64,000 bases of DNA from Symmetrospora coprosmae (taxonomy: Eukaryota > Basidiomycota > Cystobasidiomycetes > Symmetrosporaceae). The stretch is taken from NCBI GenBank assembly GCA_008802785.1, contig VUYT01000002.1, positions 372,001 to 436,000 on the forward strand. Reading direction: 5' to 3'. The position numbers and the translations under genes were made by a program. Positions 11,610-22,678 of the stretch are shown here, in pieces. Position 1 is the stretch's first letter. Each line of letters begins with the position of its first letter. Below the pieces are notes generated by a model. It had not been told where the DNA came from. It did no database searches and worked only from the letters and a program-made list of their open reading frames with translations.

Positions 11610-14442
11610 ATGCAGGAACGACAAGAACAAGCGTACGGGCTTTCGTATCAGGCACAGCAGGAAGACGGTGCCTTCTACTACCCAGAACAGGAGCAGAGCA
11701 ACGGGCCCGCTTTTTCTGGAGGTGTTCCGGACCACCGCGGATGGGCCTATCCAGATACAGGGCGGTCGCAGGATAGTGCCTACCTCGTCGGAACTGCAGT
11801 CTCGTACGGTCTGGGACCTTACGAGCAGGGCGAGCGTCAGGGGCACACCTCGGGCCAGCATGAAGGCCGCTATCAGCCCGTGTCGACGCATGCCCCGCCT
11901 ACTTCAAGCCCGTCAGGGATGCTCGGTGCCCAGGATGACCCAAGCTCAGTATCGAGCTCGCTATTCGCGCCCCCACCCACCTCCGACGACCCGTCATCGT
12001 CCAGCGAAGTAAACAAGACCCCCAGCCCGGCCGATGCCTTCTCGGCATGGAGTGCGGCCGACGACGAGGTCCTGCGCGTCCTCATGGCTGCGACCTCGGG
12101 TCGCTCGTGGCCTGACATCGCGCGCCGCGCGTTTCCAGACGGCAGGCACGGGCACAAGGACTGCCAGCAGCGCTGGCGCGTCTTAGGCAAGACGCAGACG
12201 GTTAAAGGCAACTGGAGCCCGGAAGAATCGGCGAGACTCGAGCGTCTCGTCGAAAAGTACGGGCCGGAAAAGTGGGTCGTCATCGCTACCGAGATGCCCG
12301 GGCGCTCGGGAAAGCAGTGTAGGGAGCGCTGGCACAATCACCTCGATCCAAGCAGTGCGTGGACCCTGTTCTGCCTCACTGCATGACGCATGCGCTGACA
12401 GCCTCGCTTGGACGCCACGCAGTCGACAAGACAGATATTACGCCTGAAGAAGGCGCCCTCATCATGCAACTGTATGCAGAGCTGGGCCCGCGATGGGCAG
12501 AGATTTCGAAGCAGCTGCCTGGAAGGCCGTGAGTGGATGTGGCTCGTGGCTCCAAACCGCCTGGAATAGAAGCTAATCACAGCCTTCGCACAGTGATAAC
12601 ACCTGCAAGAACTACTACAACACGAAGACAACCCAGCGTCGCAAGGTCGCTGACCGCCAGGAGCGACTGGACAAGCGTCGCATGGGACAAATTTCGGCCC
12701 TGGGGAGCAAGCTTCCCGACATCGGGCTATCTCTTCTGCCGTCCCCTTCGGCCGCATCTACAACGAGCCGCTTCTCTCCGAGTGCATGTGCCTCCACTTC
12801 CGCCTCTCCTATCAATCAGCCATGGGAGACGTCGGTCGCCGCCCAACCATCTCCATCTTTACTCTCTCCGGCCACAAGTAGCACACCAACGGCAAGCAGC
12901 AGCACTACGTTCGAAGGCTCCGTCTCTCGCACACCCTCACGAAGCCCCAGCTTCGGCCACCGCAACCCCCCGTACCCTCTCCCGGCGCCTCTCGAGCTCA
13001 GCAATGCCGGCAGCGGCACAACCTACGTCCACTCACAGCCCATCTCGCGCTCCGTATCGGGTTCGAGTTCCTCCAGCAGCGCAGGCAGCGGCTTTCGCAC
13101 ACCTTCGTCCTCGCGCAGGCTGTACTTTACGCCTTCACTTCTCAATAGCCCCCTTGCCGAATCGCCTTTCCCTACCTCACCATCGACACCCTCGTCGTCC
13201 ACGTCTGGCTCGTCCACCGCCGTACTGGGTGGTCTGGCCGGCCTAAACATACTCACGCCTACCGGACTGGCGTTCCCAGCTACGTTGGCAGCGAATGGCC
13301 CAGAGTCGCATGCGATGGCTTCCTCCTTCAGCGGGGAGAGCGGGGCCTCTACAGGCATGCGGAATTCCATCTCAAGAAGCGCAGGAATGGGAGGGAACCT
13401 CCCAAGCGATCACGGGCAGTATTACCAGCGCTCAACACATCGCGATGCCGGCTTTGCGAGTCCTCCCTTGGCCTCGTCTGTGTCGAACGGGGGCAGCTAC
13501 GTATCGCCTTCGAGCTATCTGTCTGCTTCGCCCCTACTCAGCTCCCACTCTTCCTCAGCGGGACAGTCACCCCTGAGACTGCCCGGCCGATCCCTATACG
13601 CGTCAAGCACGCCGCAGGAGTACCCATTTCCCATGGCCAACATGGCCGAGCGCACAGACCTCAAGCTACCGCCTATGCCAACCGTGCCTTCGCATGATCA
13701 AGTCGTGCCGCTGTCGCGCTCCACGGGCGCGCCGACACAGCCAATGTGGAACAGCACAGCCTCGCATGAAGCAATGGCCATGACCCTCGAGCCATCGCCT
13801 GGTCCTCGGCTGCCCCCGCTGGATATGTCCGGACAGCCGCAGATTCATCCTACGAACAATCAGCAGAACCTTGGGCATGCTACGTCGCCGACGAAAGGCG
13901 CGTACGGGCGCGCAGTTATCCCAGTCACGCCGCCACAGACAGCTGGCCTGGCATCGGGCTTCGACGGCGGCGTCTCCTCCTCCTCCTCCTTTGCAGTACC
14001 GGAGAGCCCGCTGCAATTCGGCAACGAGCAATTTGTCGGCTATTCTTCTTCTGAAGAGACCCCGCTCTCGTCCGCCTCGTTCGAGTGGTCATACCCGTCC
14101 AGCTCTTCGTCGATCACGACGGCGGGCCCGCTATCTGCTCCATTGTCGTCGACATCGACTGCGACGGCGCAATCATATACCTGGTCATCTACCGCACAAC
14201 AGCAAGCGTACCCGCAGTACTCGCACAACTTGCCCTTGTCGGGCAGTGCGTCTAGACACGCATCCGGCTTTTCCGGCAGCCGGGGCTATGTGCCGCCTCC
14301 ACCACCTCCTGCAGCCACAGGCGCAATGCATCCGTCGCTGCCATCGCCACGCTCTGCGCCCCTCTCGGCACCGCTACCTACCAGGGGATGGCCGTCGTTC
14401 TTGAGCGGGATTGGCAACTCCGCCCCTTCAGCCAACCCGTAA
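11610..14442 (+). CDS. three-repeat Myb-type transcription factor
   Basis: Three exons (11610-12354, 12423-12528, 12594-14442) give 899 residues. Residues about 144-300 hold three Myb/SANT repeats: R1 (AWSAADDEVLRVLM ... CQQRWRVLG), R2 (KGNWSPEESARLERLVEKYG ... KQCRERWHNHLDPS) and R3 (TPEEGALIMQLYAELGPRWAEISKQLPGR ... CKNYYNTKT). The tryptophans are well kept in R1 and R2; in R3 two positions are replaced by hydrophobic or aromatic residues, as is common. Both introns fall in R3. The N-terminal 140 residues are Gln/Pro/Ser-rich and the C-terminal 590 residues are almost wholly Ser/Pro/Ala low complexity, probably an activation region. It should bind DNA in the nucleus; targets cannot be told from sequence. 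The start at 11610 is the first ATG in frame, but an upstream exon is possible. Confidence 0.87.
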
Positions 14443-14653
14443 CCGCCAAGCTGCGTCCGCACGACCTCATTCCTATCGTCGAGATTGGTACCGCATCGGC
14501 AACTCAGTAATGCCGCTAGTGACCGGCATATACCCGCTAGGAAGCTCTCTCATGACCGAGCCATGCACGACTCTATCTATTGTACTTCGTAGCACGCGCT
14601 GCGCCGTCAGGCGATACACGATGCATACAGCAACGACATAGATGCCATCCCGG

Positions 14654-16983
14654 TCATGGATTTGCCGCAGAGGCCTCCTCCTTACCGTCAGTCTTGAGGA
14701 CCTTGATCCTCCTCCGCTCTACCTCCTCTTTGTGCCCCGGATACAGCTCGACGCCCTTGAGCCAGTCGTTGCGCGCAAGGAAGTCGATGACCTGAACGAG
14801 ATCCGAGATCTCGTGCTTGATCTCGTTGTGCAGCAGCTTTCCGACGAGGTCGTCGCGCTCGTACGGGTTGACCGGGGGTGGCGCGGGCGGGTCGGGCACC
14901 TTCTTGCGCTGGTTCTGCGTGGGCTGCGTGCCGCGCGCAGAGGGGTCGTGCACGTACTTGCAGTGCCGGCCAAAGCGGCAGTGTCCGCTTGACATCCAGT
15001 CACGACACGGCCGCTGTGCAGGGGGAATGTACTCTGTCTGTGCTGGTTGTGGCCCGTCCGGATCGCTAGAATGTAGCGCGCCAGGGTGACCGGTCTCTGG
15101 CAGTTCCGTTTCTTGAGCAGCATTCAGCTCCCCACTGCGCCGCGCAGAGACAGCCTCAGGCGCCCCATGATCGTCATCGTCATCGACATCGTCACTGGTG
15201 ATATCGTCCTTGTCTCGTGTGCCGGCCCTGCTTCCATCGGCTCCCCCCTGCTCAGAGCCGGACCTTCCGTCTGCCACAGGTCTGTCGCTCGCTCGCGGCC
15301 GAGCAAGCAGCTCTGCCGCAATACGAGCAGCCTCTTCTTCGTCGTTGTCGTTCTCCTCATCGTCGTCCAGGGCATGTCCCTCTCTAGCATGGTCGGCCGA
15401 TTGCGACATCGCGGTATCGGGCTGCACCGTCGGACGTATCCATCCGTTGTCTTTGCCTGTCGTGCTCGCTCCTTTGGAGATGTATAGCCTGCTAGGCTCA
15501 CTCTCGCCTCCCCTGCCTGTAGGGCCGCTGCGATCGCCAAAGGTCCCGGAAGTCCCACCCCGACCTCGGCCTCGACCTCGGCCTCGGCCAGAGTGTATGC
15601 TGCCGTTAGCCAGAGCGACGTTCGCAGGGGAAGCCTCTTCATAGGCGCGACGTTTGGCCTCTCGCTCGCGCTGTTTGTGGGTCAAGCCATGTCAGCCATC
15701 CTCCTGGAGTGCGAACAGCCAGACAATAGCTGCATAAGAGAGAGAGATCGCGACTCACCTGGAGTTCCGCATTCTTGCTGCTTGGCCACTTGCGTTTCCT
15801 GTCTGCAATCCACTTTGCGATGTCTTCCTCCGTTTCCAAGCGGACGGTAGTGCCCATGATAGGTGCGCTACGGCGCAGTCGGGAATAAACCGATCAGGGC
15901 CGCACGACGCAACAGCGACGCACAAGCAAGGACTCACTTGAGTGGGCCATCCGGCTTTGTCACCTCCTTCTTTGCGCCCGGTCGGAAGATGAGGTGTCTA
16001 TCCTGCTCGTGCAGCTCGACGACAGCGGGCAGGCCGTGAAAGCTACATTCGCCCTCTGCTACCTTTGCGCACTGGACGTGCTCGTTCCTTTCGTGCGCGA
16101 TGAGGTAGATCGGATCCCTAAAGGACTGGTTGCACGGCTTGCAGAATGTGCGGGACGGCCCCGCTGGCCCGCCCGGTGGCAGCATGGACGCGTGGCTACT
16201 GACCAGCTCGGACAGCCGTGGAATATGCGCGTTGGTCGTCGCATTGCCAGGGAGAGGGGAAGCGCTTGGGGTGGACAGGTCAAAGCGGATGGGTTCGGAG
16301 AACGGCAGCGGAGGCGGAGGTGCTGAAGGCAATGGTGGCATATTTGGCGGCTGCGGCTTTGGAAGAGCTGGGCGAGATTGAGGTGGTGGCTGCGCGTTGC
16401 TGCTGTGCACGCCGGACGGGCGAGGGGGAAGAGGGCTCATACTGCCGCTCGTATGCGGAAAGACGTGTCCTTGCTGCTGGGGATACGGCTGGAAATGTTG
16501 ATGCTGCTGCTGCTGTGACTGAGACGGCATCCCCTGCCGTGGCCGCTGCGGCAGGCCATGGTGGGAAGCGAATGGAGGTGCTGCATGAGGATACTGCTGC
16601 TGTTGCTGTGGTGGTGCTGGCTGCCATTGGCCATGCTGCTGCTGCTGCTGCTGCTGATATCCAGTGACGGCAGGCTGCTGAGGATACGAGGGGACAGAGC
16701 CAGCACCATGCTGCAATTGCACGGCTGGAGCATAGCCATAGCCATAACCATAGCCATAGCCGCCGGACGTCGAGGTGTACAGCTGAGGCTGCTGACATCC
16801 ATGCTGATGCTGCGGCTGCTGCTGATGCTGCTGATGATGGCTCGTCGACGTCGCCGGCCTGCTGATGATCCCTCTCCCTCCTCCTCTCCCTCTGCCTCTA
16901 CCTCCAGCGGGAACACCTGCATCCCCATGCCCACTCCTAGCAGCTTTCGGCAGGCCATAGAACGTCGCTCCATCGAAATTCAT
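14654..16983 (-). CDS. NUFIP1/Rsa1-like box C/D snoRNP assembly factor
   Basis: Three exons (15938-16983, 15759-15867, 14654-15670) give 723 residues. After a Gly/Arg and Gln/His-rich N-terminus with a YGYG-type repeat, a C2H2-like finger (about 281-330, starting CKPCNQSFRDP) is followed by the NUFIP core LETEEDIAKWIADRKRKWPS (359-378, spanning exon 2). Then come an RGRGRGRG tract, acidic low complexity and a CCCH finger (607-626, CRDWMSSGHCRFGRHCKYVH). Family members (human NUFIP1, yeast Rsa1) bridge Snu13/15.5K and the R2TP chaperone during box C/D snoRNP assembly. The core motif and C2H2-then-NUFIP order support the call. An in-frame ATG at 17091 would add 36 residues; 16983 is preferred because the extra stretch has no domain character. 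It lies only 228 bases below the Sec31 stop. Confidence 0.85.
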
Positions 16984-17211
16984 GCTGTTCGGTACGGTAC
17001 ATGCACGAACACAAGCTGCACAAGTGTCGGACCGGAAAGCCGCAATGGGAAAAACGCGTGACGCCTGTCGGTCGGAGAGCACAGTCCCCATGCCCCCTCC
17101 ATCCAGACAGGCTCAGACTATACTTCGTGCATTTCGTTATCGAGACTCTCAGAAGCTACAAACGCCCCTCTAGCACCTTTGCACCTCTGCTCCATGCCCT
17201 CCTTCTGTGCT

Positions 17212-20200
17212 TCACCTCTGCTGGCGGGGTGGTGGCGGTGGGATGAACTGCTGCTGCTGCGCCGGCGGTGGGCCCTGCTGCATTTGCCCTTGAGGCGGGC
17301 CATACTGTCCTCCCTGCTGCTGGGGCTGCGGTGGCCCAAACCTGTTCTGCGGAGGCGGCATGCCCTGTCCCTGCTGCGGAGGCGGCATGCGCATCTGGGG
17401 CGGGAAACTGCCCTGCTGCTGCTGCTGCTGGGGCGGGTACGGTGCCTGCTGCGGCTGCTGCATGCCCATCATCGACTGCGGCGGCCTCTGCTGGAACCCA
17501 GGCTGCTGCGGCTGCGGCTGCTGTTGCTGTGGCGGCCCTTGCTGCCCTGCCATCCGGGGAGGCGGAGGACCCGCAAACTGCTGTGGCTGCTGCTGCTGCT
17601 GCTGCTGCTGCAGGCCGGGGGTCCTGTTCGCACCTCTCGAAGGCGGCGGAGGGGGAACAGCGCCAGCACCGCCAGGGGCACCTGGGAAGGCAGGCTGTCC
17701 GCCGCTGTAGATCTGCGGAGATGGCGCGCCGCCTGCGTTAGGGAACGGCGAAAAGATGGGAGCGACAGCGGGACGCTGCTGGCCGGCTGCAGATCCCGTC
17801 CTCTTTGGCGCGACAACGGGCGCGTCCTGAGATACCGAGCGAGATGGACTCAGTCTGGCTGTATATACGATGAGCGCTTTTCCAGGAACTCACATTCCAC
17901 CCTCCGACTGGAGCGGCCTTCTTCGCCGCTGGAGGCGGCATGGGTGCAGCTGCAGCTGCGGAGCCATGCGGAGCACCGAAGTGTGGCGGCGATGTGATGG
18001 GCTGCGGCGGTTGCGGCACAAATTGAGACGGCTCGTATCCACTCGGCGCGTAGGAATTGGGCGCGCTGTAGGGGTTTGTGTTGTAGCTGGTCTGCTGCGG
18101 CTGCTGCTGAGACGGGGCGTAGCCGTTGTTGTACGCCGGAGGCGCCCCGCCCGCAGGCGCATATGGATCATCGTAGGCTGGCTGGCTGGCTTGCTGCTGA
18201 GGCGGCTGCGATTGCTGCTGCTGCTGGACGTTGAAGGCAGGTGCCCCGTTCTTATAGAACGCAGGGACGCCGTTCGCAACAGGTGTCGCGGACTGGTAGA
18301 GCGGAGCCGACTTGGTTGCAGTAGCTTGCTGCTGGGCGGCAGTGGGAGCTGGAAAGTCGAGAGAGATTGTCAGCTTGATGACACCCGGGGAATCGGGACT
18401 AGCTAAGTCGTCTGCATACCCTTAATAGCCTTGCCCGAGCTGACCTGCAGCCGGTCCCTAGCCGAGACGCCCTCATTCGCCGACCGATAGTCGGCGGGTG
18501 TGAGCGCTGCGTACTTGACTGCGAGACTGACGAGGCCCTGCGCAGCGAGCAGCTCGGCATATTCGTGGTAACGGTCGTACAGCGCAGCGAGCTTGTACGT
18601 CCGTGCGCCAGTCTCGGCTACCTCCGGCTGCGTCGTGGGCGCTGCGAGGTCAGTGTCAACATACGCCGTCGCGCTCTTGAAGACGGTGACCTTCTCGATG
18701 AGCGATTGCAGCGCCTTTGCACGAGAAGCGAAGCTGGAGGATACGGGGAGAAGGCGCAGCACAGTCAGCATGCACTGGAAACGTAAAGGAGCTGTGCAAG
18801 CAGACGCACCGAGCTGAAGCGCTGCCAGAGGTCTCCAAGCTCTGCTCGCTGTTCTTTTCCTCCTCCTTCATCTCGTCAACCCAGATGCCGACGACCTTCT
18901 CGAGCTTTCCGGCGGCCAGGTAGCACAGGACGGCTGAGCGTCTCTGCTCAAGGGCAGAACCGGACGGGGTGGCGGTCCCTGAGCTAGCGGCAGCCACCGC
19001 GTACTGGTACTCGAGCCGCTGCCCGAGCTGCTCGACGAGCGTAGCGTACTCGTCAGGCTTGGCAAATGTGCACAAGACGACAAAGATCTCCTGCCAGTCG
19101 GCCACGTCGCCATTCTGCACCACATCCGTCAGGTCGTCCGAGACGATGGATTGGAACAGGCGCAGATAAGGGAGGGCGCCCGTGCGGCGCTCAAAGTATG
19201 CCTTTTGCGTCTTGGCCAGGAGGTCGGCACCTCCACGGACGGCAAGGAGGAGCGCGTCCGCAAAGCGATCGGCGGACAAGCAGAGCGAGACGGCGCTGTC
19301 AAAATCGCCAAGCACAAGTGCGCGCGTGAGCAGACGGTCCGCCTCGGACTCATCCTGCGGGTAGATGCGGAACGTCGACGCCTTGAGGCTGTCGCTGGCG
19401 ACCGAGGATGGTCGGGAACCAGCCGTGGCAGCGACTGACGAACCAGCACGCTCCAGGTTGCTTTGGGAAAGATTGAATCGCTCCGATAGCGAAGTCGGAC
19501 GAATGCCGAGGTTGGCAGCGGAGAGTTTGGCGCCAGACGAGGCTGAAGACTGCGTTTCGGCGCCTCCGGCAGAAAGAGATGAGTAAAAGTCGGCCGTCGC
19601 CTGGTCCTGGCCCTGCGTCTCGCCTGTACCGTTGTCAAATGCGGCTGCAGCGTTATTGTTGTTGTTGTCGTCACCAAACAGGCTCGGCTCCGTGACCTCT
19701 GACTCTGCGCCCCCAACTTTCGTGGTTGCATCGGACGTCACGCTAGTCGTACTGGCTTCCGTCTCGGATGCGGCCGCATCCGCTGCCTGCGAGCCCTCTT
19801 TGGCCGCTGCACCCGAGCCCTCGCTCGAGCCAGACATGGCGTCGTTGACAGTCGTCGACTGCTCGGCAAACGTGACGAGCGGCTCCCTGGCAATGCTTCC
19901 AGCATCATCGTGCTCCTCTCCGGAGTGAGCGGACGCTGCAGCTTTGCTGTTATTGCCAAAGCCCAGAGGCAGTTCTCCCGGCTGTCCCGAGCTAGCTTTG
20001 AATGTCTTGACTGCTTCCGCGACCTTCTTCTGCACCTCCTCCTTGGAAAAGCCAAGCAGGGTGACGAGCTCCTCCCTGGAATCGGCGTTGAACAACGACG
20101 AGAGCAGCTTCCAGCTCGACATCTCGTCCTGGACGGCCTTGCTGCTGCTATTGCTGGACGCGGCCAGGGTGTCGCGCTTCTTGTTGCAGAAGTCAGATAG

Positions 20201-22176
20201 CGCCTGGCTGTCGGTGGCATTTTCCAGACGCAGGGCTCGCTCGACAATGTCCGACTCGGTCACGACCTGGTGAACCTTCACAGACTGAGAAGATGCGCCA
20301 GCAGGCGCTGCTGGTGCTGCGTTCGGTGCGGCTGTTGCGGCGAGCTTGGCCGTCGATAACGTCGCGAGCTTGCCTCCAAAGCCGAACGAGGACGACGCAG
20401 GCCTCTTCAGCCAGCGGGGCGGCTGCTTGAGTGAGACGCCTGGATGGACCTGCGCAGCGAGACTGCTCAGGTTGCCTGCGCTGAAGATGTCGGCAGCGGT
20501 CTCGGAAGGCTGTTGGGACGTTGTCGCGGCTGGCTCGGACGACGCGGCTGTCGATTGCAGAGAGGTGACGTTGATCTTGCCATCGAATGAGGCTGTCGCG
20601 ACGTAGCTCGGGTTGCGCGGGCACGATGCGACATCGAAGGACCAGTTCGTGGTGGCCGGGAGCTGGCAGAGGGAAGAGGCGATCAGCCAAGGCCATCGTG
20701 CGCAGAACGGACAGAGCAGACAGTTCACCTCTCCAACCATCTCGCCAGTCGATGGGTTCCAGGCTAGCGTCCTGCAATCCTTGCCGCAACTGAAGAGAAG
20801 CTCTGGGTCCTGCTTGCACCAGTCCAGAGATAGGATGCCCTTCTCGTGTCCGCTCAGGACCTGCAAGCATAGCGGACGGTTGGTCATTTTGAGCGGCTGC
20901 ACACCTGCAGGAGAAGGCGTGGCGCTTGAGCTCACCCTCTCAGGAGTTCTGTAGTTCCGGAGATCCCAAACGAGAATGACGGGTGCTCCGTCGTCCTCAG
21001 AGGCAGTGATGACGCGTGTGCCCTGACCAGGGTGCAGACTTGCGCGTCAGTGGAACAGGACGCGACGGACGGGAACATGCAGGTCGACCCTCACCCGCTC
21101 GGCGTGCCAGCACACGCTGCTGACGGGCTTTGGTCCTTGGCTGTACAGCGATTCCTGCTTGCCCTGGTAGCTGAGGTGGATGACCTCCTGTCGGCCCTTG
21201 AGATCCCAGACGACTGTGCTGCCAGACGCCGAGGCGGTTGCAAGAATGTGCGCGACCGAAGGGTTCCAGGCCAATGCGGTGATGTCGGTCAGGTGGCGGG
21301 ACTTGTTCGCTGATGGGCCATATGGCTTTGATGGGTTCTTTGTGTCCCAGATGAAGATCTGTGGGGTTTAAACAGCGAGGTGGTGACGAGGGGTCATGGA
21401 AGTGAGCGGGGAGCCTGACGCTCGGGTCCGCCAGAACCCGCCCGAGCCGGGACAGACGGGGAGCGTACCTCGGCATCCGTAGCTCCGGAAGCGAGCAGAT
21501 TGGGTTGGAGGGTGTTCCATGCGAGACCGCGGACAGAGCCCTTGTGCCTGTCTGTTTTGAAGATGGAGGCTCTGGCGGGGGTGTGCGGCGCAGCAGGGAA
21601 TGAGCGTCAGCATCCCACGCTCAGGCTTTACGGAGACAGCTCGCGAGATGCCGCGTACTCACTCCTCTTCCGACGTTGCGCCTGCGAGTATCTTGGCTGG
21701 GTCCCACAGCCCGACCTCGCCGTTCTCCATTCCAGCTGCGAGGATGCCCTGAGGTCGCCCGTCGCTGGGAGTGCCCCATGCCAGGCGATTGAAGCTGGGG
21801 GAGAAGCACAGCGGAGAGCAGCGTCAGTACATGCAGCACCTCGTGACGTCCTCGCAGTCTGGGTCCAGGCGTTCTGGCATGCAGGCCTGCTCCGCTCGTC
21901 CACAGTGTGCCTGCCTGCCTGCCCCGAGCCTGCCCGGCCTGAACCTGTGCCAGGCAAGTGCACTCACCGAGCATTGACTGCGACCTTTCCCTTTATCCTT
22001 GTCGCCTCATCGACGTCGTTCCCTGCGAACGCGTCCCATATCTCGAGGCTGGCAGAGTTGCTGAACGACTCGTCGAGGGCGCCGCTCACCGTCCCCGTCG
22101 CGAGGAGGGGCGCGCTGCCGGTACCCTTGCTCCACGCGAACGTGGCCGTGCGCGGGATCGAGTACGTGCTGCTCAT
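17212..22176 (-). CDS. SEC31: COPII outer-coat protein Sec31
   Basis: Ten exons (21968-22176, 21663-21794, 21469-21571, 21095-21358, 20936-21022, 20729-20860, 18810-20662, 18420-18733, 17894-18348, 17212-17826) give 1387 residues. An N-terminal WD40 propeller (about 1-350) carries Sec31 landmarks such as [44 protein letters not shown] and [21 protein letters not shown]. An alpha-solenoid follows ([19 protein letters not shown] ... [13 protein letters not shown]). The rest is the Pro/Gln-rich linker that binds Sec23 in other species, including GGWND. With Sec13 it cages vesicles leaving the ER. Unusually, the frame stops at the end of this linker. The conserved C-terminal helical domain of yeast and human Sec31 is absent and there is no room for it before the next gene. 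Confidence 0.92.
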
Positions 22177-22678
22177 GCTTCTGCGCGTCTATGCGATGAG
22201 ATGCAGCAATGACTGGTCTTGCGTTGTCCCCGCTCTGCTCTTGGTGGGCTTGAAGCTGACAGGACAGCCAGCAAGGGCGCGCGCGCCGCCCCCTCTCCCC
22301 CGGCGGTCGACGTGGTCCTGCAGGCAGGCCAAAGCGGCCATGCCATGCCATTGAGGGGAAGAGGACACAATATTGCAGCTGATGAGCATACTCAACAGCG
22401 TCGCACATGAGGGTACTGAAAGATCAATTGCTCGCGCTGGGGCTACTGTGACTGGGAGCTGCGTTGCAAGAGCCCCGATTTACCGGGTCGCGACATCCTG
22501 GAACAGGGCTGCAGTTGACGCCAATCTGACGCTGCGCCTACATTCGTATCCCTACGTACACGCATATAGAAGCCCAGAGCTCTACGGACGCTCTATAAAA
22601 CCGGGCGACCCAAGACCGAAAACTATCCGAACTAGGCACAAGACGTCTTCAGGCGCGCAGGAGGAAGGCCCTCGTGGT
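22177..22678. other. intergenic region upstream of Sec31
   Basis: It holds the Sec31 promoter and the permease 3' end. A plus-strand TATAAAA at 22594-22600 has no gene downstream on that strand. I see nothing else. Confidence 0.5.

Noticed and set aside
17179-17997. Leucine-rich 272-codon plus-strand frame
   Set aside because: It is the antisense of the Gln-rich (CAG) end of Sec31; CTG runs create false leucine tracts.
22594-22600. Plus-strand TATAAAA
   Set aside because: Downstream plus-strand frames are antisense to permease exons; no gene starts there.
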